A DNA stretch of 39,506 nucleotides, taken from Planctomycetales bacterium. Lineage in GTDB: Bacteria > Planctomycetota > Planctomycetia > Isosphaerales > Isosphaeraceae. The stretch's first letter is position 1. Each line of letters opens with the position of its first letter. The notes beneath the pieces are model-generated. The model ran no database searches, was not told where the DNA came from, and saw only the letters and a list, made by a program, of their open reading frames with translations. Positions 1 to 8,900 of this stretch are shown in pieces. The DNA is taken from contig DAIDKV010000129.1 of assembly GCA_027449865.1 (NCBI GenBank), forward strand, positions 1 through 39,506, given 5' to 3'. A program made the position numbers and the translations under genes.

Positions 1-187
1 CCCCCTCCTACAGAAGATCAGGATCATCCGATCGGGGGCTGGAGCCCCCTCCTACAGAAGACCAGGATCATCCGATCGGGGGCTGGAGCCCCCTCCTACA
101 GAAGACCAGGATCATCCGATCGAGGGCTGGAGCCTCCTCCTACAGAAGACCAGGATCATCCGATCGGGGGCTGGAGCCCCCTCCTAC
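1..187. repeat. 44-bp tandem repeat, about 4.25 copies
   Basis: Four near-identical 44-bp units start at 1, 45, 89 and 133, with a partial fifth from 177. They differ at only a few positions, for example a GGGGG to GAGGG change in unit 3. Each unit contains GGGGGCT-GG-AGCCCCC, a seven-base-pair palindrome that can form a hairpin. The array runs past the left edge of the window, so its true copy number is unknown. It lies directly downstream of the minus-strand FlgI-like gene and could end its transcription. There are no spacers between units, so it is not a CRISPR array. Confidence 0.93.
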
Positions 188-191
188 ATGA

Positions 192-2294
192 CTAGTCCTC
201 GTCCCGTCGGAGGAAGTCGAGGAACCGACGGCGGGAAGGGGACGACGTCCCGGTCCCGGTCGCCGGCACGGACGACGCCTCGGCCGGATTGACGGCCGGG
301 GTGGTCGGGGTGCCGGCCGTCTGCTTGACGGCATCATCCCGCCGGGGGACGGTCGCCGTTGTGACACCAGTGCCAGGGGCCGGTTCGTCAGGGAGTGGAG
401 GAAGTTCGGCGGCCGGAGCGGAGTTCGCCTTCGCGGTCGAGGGCGCCGAGGGCATCGGCGCAGGGTTTGTCTCATGATCTCGGCGGAGGAGGCGCAGGCC
501 GGGGAGTCGCTGCCACCACCTTGGATCCCCCGAGGCGCGATCGATCGCATCGTCCTTCTTCGGCTTCTCAAAACCGGCGATGGCCTCAAGGTACGTCGGG
601 CCCGCGACTGGCACCGCGTCAATCACGAGCAACCCCGGCAGGTTCTTTTGCTTGCTGGACTTCTCCAGCAAGCTGACGATTTGAGGGTAGGTGGCACCCA
701 TGTTCGCCACCCGACGGATCACCTCAGCCACCTCGAGCGAGGAGCGGACCTTCACATCGGATTCGCCGGACGTCGCCGGGACAATCCTGCTGAGCTCAAC
801 CAACTCATCGTTTTCGCTGGCGTTGACCAGGACCTCGCCCTGGTCCACGGTGATCGGAGGCAGGAGCTTCTGCCGGCGGCCGAAGACGACGATCTCGCTG
901 CGTCGGGTGCGCGAGACGTGGACCATCGGCGGACCGTCGGAATCGACCAGGTACAGGGCGAATGGGTCGTCAGGGCGGAGCCGGCGCCGGGTGGCGGCGG
1001 TGATTTCCATGGCCATGGCGTCCCCGGCCGGCTCTTCATCCTCCTCAACCTTTGGCGCGTCGAGGACGCCGACGCGGCCGAGGTAACCGTCGGAGGGGTC
1101 AAGTGTTCGCAAGGCGCTGAAAGCACCGTAGCGGACGAGTATGTCAGGCTGATCCATGAGCTTGCGGAGCACAATATGCGAGGCCGACTGGTCGAGAGCC
1201 GCCAGGGCCGCCAGGGCATAAGGGCGGAACTCCGGCATCTTGATGGCGGCCTCGCCGAGCGCCTCGACACCCGCGGTCTCATTCAGGTAGGCCAACGACT
1301 CCGCGGAGAAGAACTTGACGCGGGAATCGTCGCTGACCAGGCCCTTCTTGAGGGCGTCGACCGAGCCGGTGCCGAGGGCCTCGAGCTTCACGGCAGCCGA
1401 CCCGGCGGTGTTTGGGTCGAGCAGTTCCTTGCCCCACTCGGCGGTGCGGCGGACGCGAAGCTCAGGACCGTCGATCATGGGGATCGACTGCACAACCTTG
1501 AAGTATCGGGCCTGGTTTTCGTGGTAGAGCGCAGGGACATCCAGGACGAGGTAGCGCGGGGTCTTTCCGGTCGCCATCCCCTTCTGATGGCCGTCTCGGG
1601 GCTGATGGAACCGGGCGTTGACGACCGATTCGAGAAGCTTGGCGGTGTAATAGCCCTCGCGGCTCTCCTTGATGACGAGGTGGAAGGGGTTTTCTTTCAG
1701 GACATGCCCCCCGCCAAGAACCCGCCCGATTTTGGGGTCGTCGGGCCGAGCGACGCTCCCAATCATCACGGGTCCTCGGGCGATCGCCATTTCCTTATCG
1801 CGGAAAGTCTCGCCGTGTCCGCCACGGGCGACCGCGTAAAGCCGGGTGGCGATCAGGTGGCCGCCGGCCAGACTTTTTGTCGGGCAGCCTGGCGGAACCT
1901 GGACCTGCACGTCGATCGGGTCTCGCGGACCGACACCCATGGGAATCACCATCCGCACGAGCACAATCGAGAGTTGCGGGCTGGCGAGCAACCGTTCGGC
2001 ATGCTCGACCCCCGCCTTCGTCATCTCGTCGACAAGCGCCTTCCGATACGCTGAGGGCGGCGAGTCGGCGCCGGTGTTCTCCAGCCCCGTGACCAACCCG
2101 ACTCCCTCGACGATGATCTCGCCGCTGGAAACGACGTAGGCCAGGTCGCCGACGGTCTCCTGGATCTTCGGCGGCCGTTCCTTCTTCCGCTTCGACGACG
2201 GCCCGACCGCGGCCGGTGACGGTGTCACGGCCAGGATTACCATCGCGATTGCGAGGAAGAGGGCACCACCGCGCCCGGGGAGCTTTCGCCGCAT
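192..2294 (-). CDS. FlgI-like flagellar P-ring family protein with long C-terminal extension
   Basis: A 700-aa exported protein. The start at 2294 (MRRKLPGRGG) is chosen because AAGGAGG lies 9 nt upstream and a hydrophobic signal segment (ALFLAIAMVILAV) follows. The longer reading from 2465 would begin inside a promoter -35 box. Residues about 40-290 resemble FlgI: a VEGVGLVTGLENTG stretch, then IDVQVQVPPG...SLAGGHLIATRLYAVA, matching the family's DVTVSS...SLRGGTL region. FlgI forms the periplasmic P ring around the flagellar rod. Typical FlgI has about 365 residues. Here an Ala/Leu-rich, HEAT-like stretch, a further beta-rich region and a Pro/Thr/Ala-rich tail follow. No other flagellar gene is nearby. 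Family assignment is fairly good; a role in a working flagellum is inference. Confidence 0.75.
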   Translation of the reverse strand: MRRKLPGRGGALFLAIAMVILAVTPSPAAVGPSSKRKKERPPKIQETVGDLAYVVSSGEIIVEGVGLVTGLENTGADSPPSAYRKALVDEMTKAGVEHAERLLASPQLSIVLVRMVIPMGVGPRDPIDVQVQVPPGCPTKSLAGGHLIATRLYAVARGGHGETFRDKEMAIARGPVMIGSVARPDDPKIGRVLGGGHVLKENPFHLVIKESREGYYTAKLLESVVNARFHQPRDGHQKGMATGKTPRYLVLDVPALYHENQARYFKVVQSIPMIDGPELRVRRTAEWGKELLDPNTAGSAAVKLEALGTGSVDALKKGLVSDDSRVKFFSAESLAYLNETAGVEALGEAAIKMPEFRPYALAALAALDQSASHIVLRKLMDQPDILVRYGAFSALRTLDPSDGYLGRVGVLDAPKVEEDEEPAGDAMAMEITAATRRRLRPDDPFALYLVDSDGPPMVHVSRTRRSEIVVFGRRQKLLPPITVDQGEVLVNASENDELVELSRIVPATSGESDVKVRSSLEVAEVIRRVANMGATYPQIVSLLEKSSKQKNLPGLLVIDAVPVAGPTYLEAIAGFEKPKKDDAIDRASGDPRWWQRLPGLRLLRRDHETNPAPMPSAPSTAKANSAPAAELPPLPDEPAPGTGVTTATVPRRDDAVKQTAGTPTTPAVNPAEASSVPATGTGTSSPSRRRFLDFLRRDED

Positions 2295-2436
2295 CGGACC
2301 TGCCTCCTTGCGCTGACGTCGGGGAGAACCCCCGGACCCACGCCCGAGAACCGGTGCGGGCCATCTGCAATGCTTCGACCGATCGCGTCCCTGCGTGCCG
2401 GCCGACCGTCGGGCTAAGTCCCCGACATCGGGACGA

Positions 2437-2465
2437 AACCTAGCCGTTCCCCCGAAAAGGGTCAA
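2437..2465 (-). promoter_or_regulatory. sigma-70-like promoter for the FlgI-like gene
   Basis: On the minus strand, TTGACC (2460-2465) and TAGGTT (2437-2442) are separated by 17 nt. Transcription would begin near 2430, leaving a leader of about 135 nt before the ATG at 2294. This was read by eye and has not been tested. Confidence 0.5.
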
Positions 2466-2551
2466 GTCGCATTTCTCTGCCCTCGTCCCGATTTTCTTGC
2501 CAGGACAGATTTTGCGTTAATTAGGCATTGCTGTAGGTTGTTGTTGCCAGA

Positions 2552-3112
2552 TCAGGGATGAGGTCGTACATATGGCATGGGAAAGGGCATGGGCGGGGTG
2601 ACGGGGTTGATCGAGGTTGAACCCCCCGCGCCGGGGGTTTCGGGGAGTTTGGAAGAAGGGAACGGGCGGAAGGTCTGTGTGTCGAGCGAGGGCCGGGTCG
2701 AGAATGGGCCGCCGAGGATCACGCCGGAGCGGGCCGCGGCCAGGAGGAGCTCGCGGCGGATCACCGAGCCCACCTTGATTTTCTCGGTTGCTCCTTTTTC
2801 GAGGTCCAGTACGACCGGCAGCGCGCGGGCCTCGTAATGGGGGAACCGCTGGTGGAGGAGGTCAAGCCAGGCATCGACGGCTGGCGTATATTCTCGCTTT
2901 TGGACATTGTAAGACTGGTAGCGGAAGGTATCCAGAGGATCGTCGAGGCGATACCAGACAACGACGACATAATCGGCGTGGGCGAGGAAGGGATCGGTGG
3001 TCCGCGACGAGCGACGGCCCCGACCGGCCTCGCCTGGACCGGCATCAAGTCGGGGAATCGCGGTCAGCGAAGCCGCGAGGGCGAGGACGAGCGTGATCTT
3101 ACGGTCGGTCAT
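2552..3112 (-). CDS. hypothetical exported protein
   Basis: A 186-aa protein that I do not recognise. The start at 3112 (MTDRKITLVLALAASLTAIP) has a GGGAG motif about 10 nt upstream and begins with a plausible signal peptide ending near LDAG. The mature part has a mixed beta/alpha region (HADYVVVVWYRLDDPLDTFRY), a charged middle (LDLEKGATEKIKVGSVIRRE) and a Pro-rich C-terminus. It follows the lipoprotein gene on the same strand with a 79-nt gap, so the two are probably co-transcribed. No catalytic motif is visible. Confidence 0.65.
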   Translation of the reverse strand: MTDRKITLVLALAASLTAIPRLDAGPGEAGRGRRSSRTTDPFLAHADYVVVVWYRLDDPLDTFRYQSYNVQKREYTPAVDAWLDLLHQRFPHYEARALPVVLDLEKGATEKIKVGSVIRRELLLAAARSGVILGGPFSTRPSLDTQTFRPFPSSKLPETPGAGGSTSINPVTPPMPFPMPYVRPHP

Positions 3113-3191
3113 GGGGGTGGCTCCCGCGATTTGCGTGGATGCTCTCCCCATTCTACAGCGATCGGGAAGGGTGGCCGCGGGACAGGATCGA

Positions 3192-3596
3192 TCACCTGAC
3201 GACAGTCGAGCTGCTGACCGGGCTCGAAGCGCCCTCGACGCTTGTGGCGATCTGCGAGTCGGGATCGCTGCTGCTCCGCCAGGCGGTCCGGGTGCGGGTC
3301 TGCGGCTCGCTGACCACGACTCGGCCAGTCGATTCGCCGCCGACGACAGTCGTGGTCCGGTTGGGAACCTCCAGCGAGGTGGTCCCTCCCTCGATCACTT
3401 CGGTCGGTGGGTCGCCGACGTTGCTGTTGACGGATCCTGGAGGCGATGGAACGACAGGCACGCAGGAGGGGCCGGTTCCGAAGTTGAAATAGGTCGGCGG
3501 TTGCTGGCAGCCGCCCATCCCAATCGATAGCACCAGGAGCGCGGCCGCTCCCGACAACCGCCGGGCGCACGGTGGCAGAGATCGGGCTCGTCTCAT
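3192..3596 (-). CDS. small putative lipoprotein
   Basis: A 134-aa protein with a basic N-terminus (MRRARSLPPCARR), a hydrophobic stretch (AAALLVLSIGMG) and the lipobox-like GMGGC. It is therefore likely cleaved by signal peptidase II and lipidated on the Cys at about position 30. The rest is low-complexity, rich in Ser/Thr/Val/Pro, with no recognisable domain. It is the first gene of a minus-strand pair with the exported protein at 2552-3112 and is divergent from the metal-efflux operon. The codon pattern supports translation; the function is unknown. Confidence 0.62.
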   Translation of the reverse strand: MRRARSLPPCARRLSGAAALLVLSIGMGGCQQPPTYFNFGTGPSCVPVVPSPPGSVNSNVGDPPTEVIEGGTTSLEVPNRTTTVVGGESTGRVVVSEPQTRTRTAWRSSSDPDSQIATSVEGASSPVSSSTVVR

Positions 3597-3730
3597 GGCA
3601 GTTCAGGTCCTCGAGTCATCCGTGATCCAGTCGAAATGTCGCGCGGACTTTAATCGAAAACAGCGACCGGGCCAATGTCATTTCAACGCTAAAGGAGAAA
3701 GGTCTCCCAAGTTCCCCACGATGTTTCTTA

Positions 3731-3758
3731 TTGTCAAGGGACGGGCCCATCGTATAAT
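3731..3758 (+). promoter_or_regulatory. strong sigma-70 promoter of the metal-efflux operon
   Basis: TTGTCA (3731-3736) and a perfect TATAAT (3753-3758) are separated by 16 nt, about 45 nt upstream of the ATG at 3804. The predicted transcription start is near 3766. This is the best sigma-70 match I found in the window. No clear operator dyad was seen over it. Confidence 0.7.
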
Positions 3759-3803
3759 CCTCACGGTGGTAAGGCTGGTAAACATCACCGGTCCGCGATC
3801 GCG

Positions 3804-4223
3804 ATGATGACCCTTCGATTCCATCTCCGACCGATCCTGATGCTCGCGGCGGCGACAGCGATAATGCTTTCGCTCTCGGGCTCTGTGTCGGCCTGCTCGA
3901 TGGGTGGGGAAACCCCGGCCTGCTGTGCCGGATCGATCTGCTGCTGCGGTTCGAGCGAATCGAGGCCTGCTGCTGGATCGCCCCTCGGGAACGAGGTTCA
4001 GACCTCCTCGGATCGCTGTGATTGTCGTTCCGATGTGCCTTTTTCGCCGGCCTCGAAACCGCGATTGGCCGCGCCCGACCATCGGACCGATCATGACCGG
4101 GGATGGAGCTTCGCCTGGGTGAGTTCACCTCGGGTCGCAAGAATCCCTCGGCCGTTGGCCTTGCCGAACGAGAGCCCACCGAGGGCACCGATCTACCTCC
4201 GCACCTCCCGCCTACTCACCTGA
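3804..4223 (+). CDS. Cys-rich small exported protein heading the cus-like operon
   Basis: A 139-aa protein with a clear signal peptide (hydrophobic LMLAAATAIMLSLSGSVSA, then Cys). Six of the next roughly 20 residues are Cys, in CSMGG, CCAG and CCCG clusters, and a DRCDCRSD motif follows. This composition would suit binding of thiophilic metal ions such as Cu or Ag in the envelope. It lies 37 nt after the predicted transcription start and 101 nt before the adaptor gene, so it is probably the first gene of the efflux operon. I do not recognise a named family, and the metal role is inferred from composition and context. The ATG at 3807 is an equally possible start. Confidence 0.6.
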   Translation: MMTLRFHLRPILMLAAATAIMLSLSGSVSACSMGGETPACCAGSICCCGSSESRPAAGSPLGNEVQTSSDRCDCRSDVPFSPASKPRLAAPDHRTDHDRGWSFAWVSSPRVARIPRPLALPNESPPRAPIYLRTSRLLT

Positions 4224-4324
4224 GCCCCCCTGCGCCGCGACCGATCGTGTTGCGCCCATTCCACGTTCGATGTTCTCGCCGGTCGGTCTCGTGAGATTCT
4301 CGCCCGGCGCGGGGGATATCGTCC

Positions 4325-5944
4325 ATGTCCGCCAATGATCGCACGATGCCTGCCTCTCGATGGCAGCGGATCCGTCTCGTTATCAAGGTCGTCGAATTGC
4401 GGCTCCGTTTCATCGCCCTGATGGCGGCGACGGGCTGGTTCTTTGCCAACTGGGAGATGCTCTGGAACCGCTACGAAAAGTGGAGCCGTCCGGCGTCGAC
4501 GAACGTAGTGTCGGCGTCCGGGATCGAGTATTACTGCCCGATGCACCCGCAGGTGGTGCAGGGTGAGCCGGGCGGATGCCCCATTTGCGGGATGCCGCTG
4601 GCCCGCCGCCAGAAGGGTGAGCCGGAGCCGCTCGGCGAGGGTGCGATCGCCCGCATTGCCCTGACGGCCGGGCAGGTCGAGCAGGCGGGAATCCGGACGG
4701 TCGAGGTCGGATACACGGCATTTTCCGAGACGATCACGACGGTCGGCGATGTCGGCTTCGACGAGCGACGGCTTGCCACAATTGTTTCGAAGGCCACGGG
4801 GAAGTCACGGGTTGAGAAGTTGCACGTCAACTTTACCGGTCAGGAGGTCCGTGCTGGCGACCCGCTCGCCGAGCTCTACAGTCCCGAACTGCACCAGGCG
4901 ATCCAGGAACTTCTCACAGCCTCTCGACGAGCCCGGGCGGAGTCCGGCCGGGCGTCCGCCGCGGCCCTCGAACTGCTCGGCGACCGCCACGAACTTGTCG
5001 GCCTGGCCGCCGAGAAACTCCGGCGGTGGGGCCTCCAGCAGGCGCAGATTGATGAGATCCTCTCCAAGGGGAAGGGCGACCCGATCATCCCAATTCTCGC
5101 CCCGATCGGCGGGACGGTCGTCAAGAAGAACATCGTCCAGGGACAGGAAGTCCCCGAGGGCTTTCCGATGTTCGAGATCGCCGATCTGAACCGGGTCTGG
5201 ATCCGGGGCCGGGTCTACGAGCATCAACTTGGGATCGTACGTGAGGGGCAGGAGGTCGAGGCGACGGTGGAAGCGTTCCCCGGGCGGGCATTCCGCGGCC
5301 AGGTCGCCTTCATTCAGCCGGTGCTCGACACCGAGACGCGGACCGTCGAGGTCCGTTTCGATGTCGAGAACGCCGGCCGATCACTCCGCCCAGGTATGTT
5401 CGCCACGATGACGCTGAAATCCCTGGTTTCCGCGCGGCCCGCTTTCCGCGCTCGGCTGGCCCAGTTCCCGTTGAACCATGGCCACGACCTGACCGTCGAC
5501 GAGCAGAAGAACTGCCCTGTAACGCGGGCGAAGCTCGGCTCGATGGGCCGTCCGATTTCGGTCGAGGTCGCGGGACGGAAAGTCTGGACCTGCTGCGGCG
5601 CCTGCACGCCCAAGCTGAAGGCGAGCCCGGCCTCGTATCTCTCGCGGATCGAGCCCCCGCCGGCCGACCAGGTGCTTACCGTTCCCGAATCAGCGGTCAT
5701 TGATACCGGGACGCGGAAGGTCGTGTACGTTGAGGCCGCACCTGGCGTTTACGAGGGGCGCGCGGTGGTGCTCGGCCCGAGGGCTGGCGATCGCTTCCCG
5801 GTCCTTGAAGGGCTCGAGCCGGGCGACAAGGTTGCGGCGAGAGGTGCGTTCCTGATCGATGCGGAAAGCCGCCTGAACCCCTCGACCGTCGCGGCCTCGC
5901 ACGGCCCCCACGGGGGAGATGTCCATGATCGAATCGATCATTGA
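4325..5944 (+). CDS. cusB: CusB/CzcB-type RND efflux periplasmic adaptor with two added metal-binding domains
   Basis: A 539-aa membrane-fusion protein of the heavy-metal RND class, which links the inner-membrane pump to an outer-membrane channel. A signal anchor lies at residues 28-46. A heavy-metal-binding domain follows (CPMHP at C71-H74; CPICGMPL with C85 and C88), as in CusB/SilB relatives. Lipoyl/barrel-sandwich and beta-barrel parts occupy about 120-375 (GGTVVKKNIVQGQEVPEG; GRAFRGQVAFIQPVLDTETRTVEVR). Residues about 390-440 then hold an extra YHS-like Cys module (NCPVTRAKLG with C397; TCCGAC with C423, C424, C427) before the membrane-proximal domain (VLTVPESAVIDTG). The stop overlaps the pump gene by 20 nt, so translation is probably coupled. 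Metal specificity (Cu/Ag versus Zn/Co) cannot be fixed from sequence. Confidence 0.9.
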   Translation: MSANDRTMPASRWQRIRLVIKVVELRLRFIALMAATGWFFANWEMLWNRYEKWSRPASTNVVSASGIEYYCPMHPQVVQGEPGGCPICGMPLARRQKGEPEPLGEGAIARIALTAGQVEQAGIRTVEVGYTAFSETITTVGDVGFDERRLATIVSKATGKSRVEKLHVNFTGQEVRAGDPLAELYSPELHQAIQELLTASRRARAESGRASAAALELLGDRHELVGLAAEKLRRWGLQQAQIDEILSKGKGDPIIPILAPIGGTVVKKNIVQGQEVPEGFPMFEIADLNRVWIRGRVYEHQLGIVREGQEVEATVEAFPGRAFRGQVAFIQPVLDTETRTVEVRFDVENAGRSLRPGMFATMTLKSLVSARPAFRARLAQFPLNHGHDLTVDEQKNCPVTRAKLGSMGRPISVEVAGRKVWTCCGACTPKLKASPASYLSRIEPPPADQVLTVPESAVIDTGTRKVVYVEAAPGVYEGRAVVLGPRAGDRFPVLEGLEPGDKVAARGAFLIDAESRLNPSTVAASHGPHGGDVHDRIDH

Positions 5945-8900
5945 ATGGTCGATCCGCAATCGATACCTGGTCATCCTCGCCGCGATCGCGATGGCCGCGG
6001 CCGGGGTCCGCGCGATGCGGACGATGCCTGTCGACGCGATCCCCGACCTTTCCGAGAACCAGGTGATCGTCTTCGCGGATTGGCCGGGCCGGAGCCCGCA
6101 AGAGATTGAGGACCAGATCACCTATCCACTGACATCGAGGCTCCAGGGGCTGGCCGGGGTGAAGGTGGTCCGATCGTCGAGCGAGTTCAACTTCGCAATG
6201 GCGACGATCATCTTCGACGAGGCGACCGACTACTATTTCGCCCGCGAGCGAGTCCTGGAAAAGCTCGCCACGATTGCGCCCGAGATGCCCCGCGGTGTGA
6301 CCCCCTATCTGGCCGCCGATGCGACCGCCGTCGGACAGATCTTCTGGTACACCGTCGAGGGTGAGGGAAAAGCCCTCGATGAGCTCCGATCGATTCAGGA
6401 TTGGTACGTTCGCTACCAGCTCAATAGTGTTCCGGGCGTGGCCGAGGTGGCTTCCGTCGGCGGGGCGCCTCGCGAGTACCAGGTCGACCTTGACCCTAAC
6501 AAGCTCCGCGTCTATGGGATCGGCCTGGGCGACGTCGACGCGGCGGTGGCGCGGTCGAACTCGTCCGTGGGCGGACGGGTGATCCACCAGGGAAATGCGG
6601 AGTATCTGATCCGGTCGGTCGGTTGGATCGAAAACCTCGAAGACATCCGCGAGACCGTTGTCGCTCGGCGGAAGGATGGGACGCCGATCCGCGTGGGCGA
6701 TCTGGGCGCGGTTCAGTTCGGCCCGAGCTTTCGGCGAAGTGTCCTGGAAAAGGACGGCCGAGAGGTTGTCGGCGGGGTCGTTCTGATGCGGTACGGCGAG
6801 AACCCGCTGGAAGTCACGCGGCGGATCAAGCAGAAGATCGCGATTCTCCGCGCGGGATTGCCGAAAGGCGTTCGGATCGTCCCGTTCTACGACCGGACCC
6901 CGCTTATCCACGGAGCGATCGAGACGGTCAGCGGAACCGTTCGCGAGGAGTTGGTCGTCTGCACAATTGCGATTTTGCTGGTCATGGGGCATCTCGGAAA
7001 TGCCTTCGTCGTGGCGGCGACCCTTCCGATGGCGATCCTGGCCAGTTTCCTGATGATGCGGGCCTTCGGCGTGTCGTCGAATATCATGAGCCTGGCGGGG
7101 ATCTCGATCTCGGTCGGGATCCTGATCGATCAGGCCGTCGTGATGGGCGAGAACGCGGCGCACCACCTCACTCGACACTTCGGCCGCGACCGCATCCACG
7201 GCGATACCACCGAGATTGTCGTGAAGGCGTGCCGGACCGTTGGACGCCCGATCTTCTTTTCGGTGGTCATCACCATTCTCTCGTTCCTTCCGGTTTTTGC
7301 GCTCTCGGGCCGCGAGGGGAAGATGTTCCACCCGCTCGCCTGGACCAAGACCTTTGCCCTCGTCGGCGTCGCGGTTCTCTCGATCACGCTTGTGCCGGCG
7401 CTCATTCCCATCTTCCTGCGCGGTCGAATCAAATCCGAGGAGGAGAACTGGTTTGTTCGGACGATGATCGACGTCTTCAAGCCGATGCTTGCCTGGCTGC
7501 TCGGTCGGACAATGCTGGTCTGCTGGCTCTTTACGGTGATTCTCGGACTGGGGTGGGTCTCCGCGTCAAGGCTTGGGCGTGAGTTCATGCCCGACCTCGA
7601 CGAGGGCTCGATCATGGACATGCCCACAACCGTCCCGCGTGCCTCGATCGCCGAGTCCACTCGCGACCTTCGCATTCGCGATGCGATCCTGCGTGGGTTC
7701 CCCGAGGTCTGGCAGGTGGTCGGTAAGGCCGGCCGCGCCGAGACGCCGACCGACCCCTCGCCGCTCGACATGATCGAGACGATCATCAACCTCCGCGACC
7801 GCTCCACTTGGCCCCGGCGCAAGCTCCGATACGAGGACGCTACAGCCCAGGCCCGGACGGCGCTGGAGGCGTTCATCGACCGCGGCTTCCTCGATCGCCC
7901 GCCCCCGGCCGATGCCGGGGCGATGGTCGAGGAAATCGCCATGAGCGTTGCGAGTCGGGTCGACGAGGTTCTACGCGGTTTTGCCTTGCGAGCGCTGGCG
8001 GGATACCGCCCCGAACTGGGACGCGTTCTCATCGGCGAGGCGATCGACGATCTCTTGCGTAAGCTCGATCCGGAGGCGATCGCCCGGAAACCGAGTGCTG
8101 AGGAACGAGCCTCCTTGATCCAATCCCTGGCGAAACCGTACGCGGATCGGCTTGCCGTTCAGGTTTTGCCAGACGATGTCTCCGCACTCGTGGACGAAGC
8201 GTCTCGCCGGATGGTTGAGGCGGGTTTCCTCCGCAATCACTCCGACCTGCTGGCTCCGAAGCCTTCCCGCATCGAGCAGGCGATTGTTGCGGCCGGCGAG
8301 GTCATCGGCGTCGAGCGGCCCTCGCTGGTGGACCGGATCTACGCTGGCCTCAGTGATTCTTGCCTGACGCATCTCGTAGCCTTCGTGCGGGAACTCGAGG
8401 GCGAAATTCTTGACAGCGCTGTCGGTGTGGCAGACGGGTCGGCGATCGAGGCCGCGATGAAGTTGGGGCGTGACCGCCATCTCATCCGCCGGGAGCCTCG
8501 CCGGGATGAACTGCTCGACCTTCGCCGTGAGTTGGATCGTTCGCTCGCCGATCGAATCCTGCTCTGGCGAAAGTCGAAGCAGGATCTCGTCGAGGAGATG
8601 GGTACCGCGCTTCAGATGCCGGGCTGGGGGAACAGCTTTACTCAGCCGATCGCCAACCGGATCGAGATGCTCTCGACGGGCGTTCGGATGCCGGTCGCGG
8701 TGAAGGTCTTCGGCGCCCGACTCGACGAGATCCAGAGGGTCGCGCTCGAGGTCGCCGGCGTCCTGCGGAGGGTTTCGGGCGCCGCCGATGTTTTCGCCGA
8801 CCAGATCACCGGCAAGGGTTACGTCGAGATCCGGATCGACCGCAAGAAGGCCGCGCGGTACGGAGTGAATGTCGGAGACGTGCAGGACGTCGTCGAGGCA

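Noticed and set aside
1-187. CRISPR array
   Set aside because: The 44-bp units are directly abutting, with no unique spacers and no cas genes.
474-2054. 526-codon plus-strand open frame
   Set aside because: It is exactly antisense to the FlgI-like gene, has no ribosome site and no family motif, and is a high-GC shadow.
5697-7331. 544-codon minus-strand open frame
   Set aside because: It is antisense to the start of the cusA-like gene; its His/Asp/Arg-rich composition is typical of a complementary-strand artefact.
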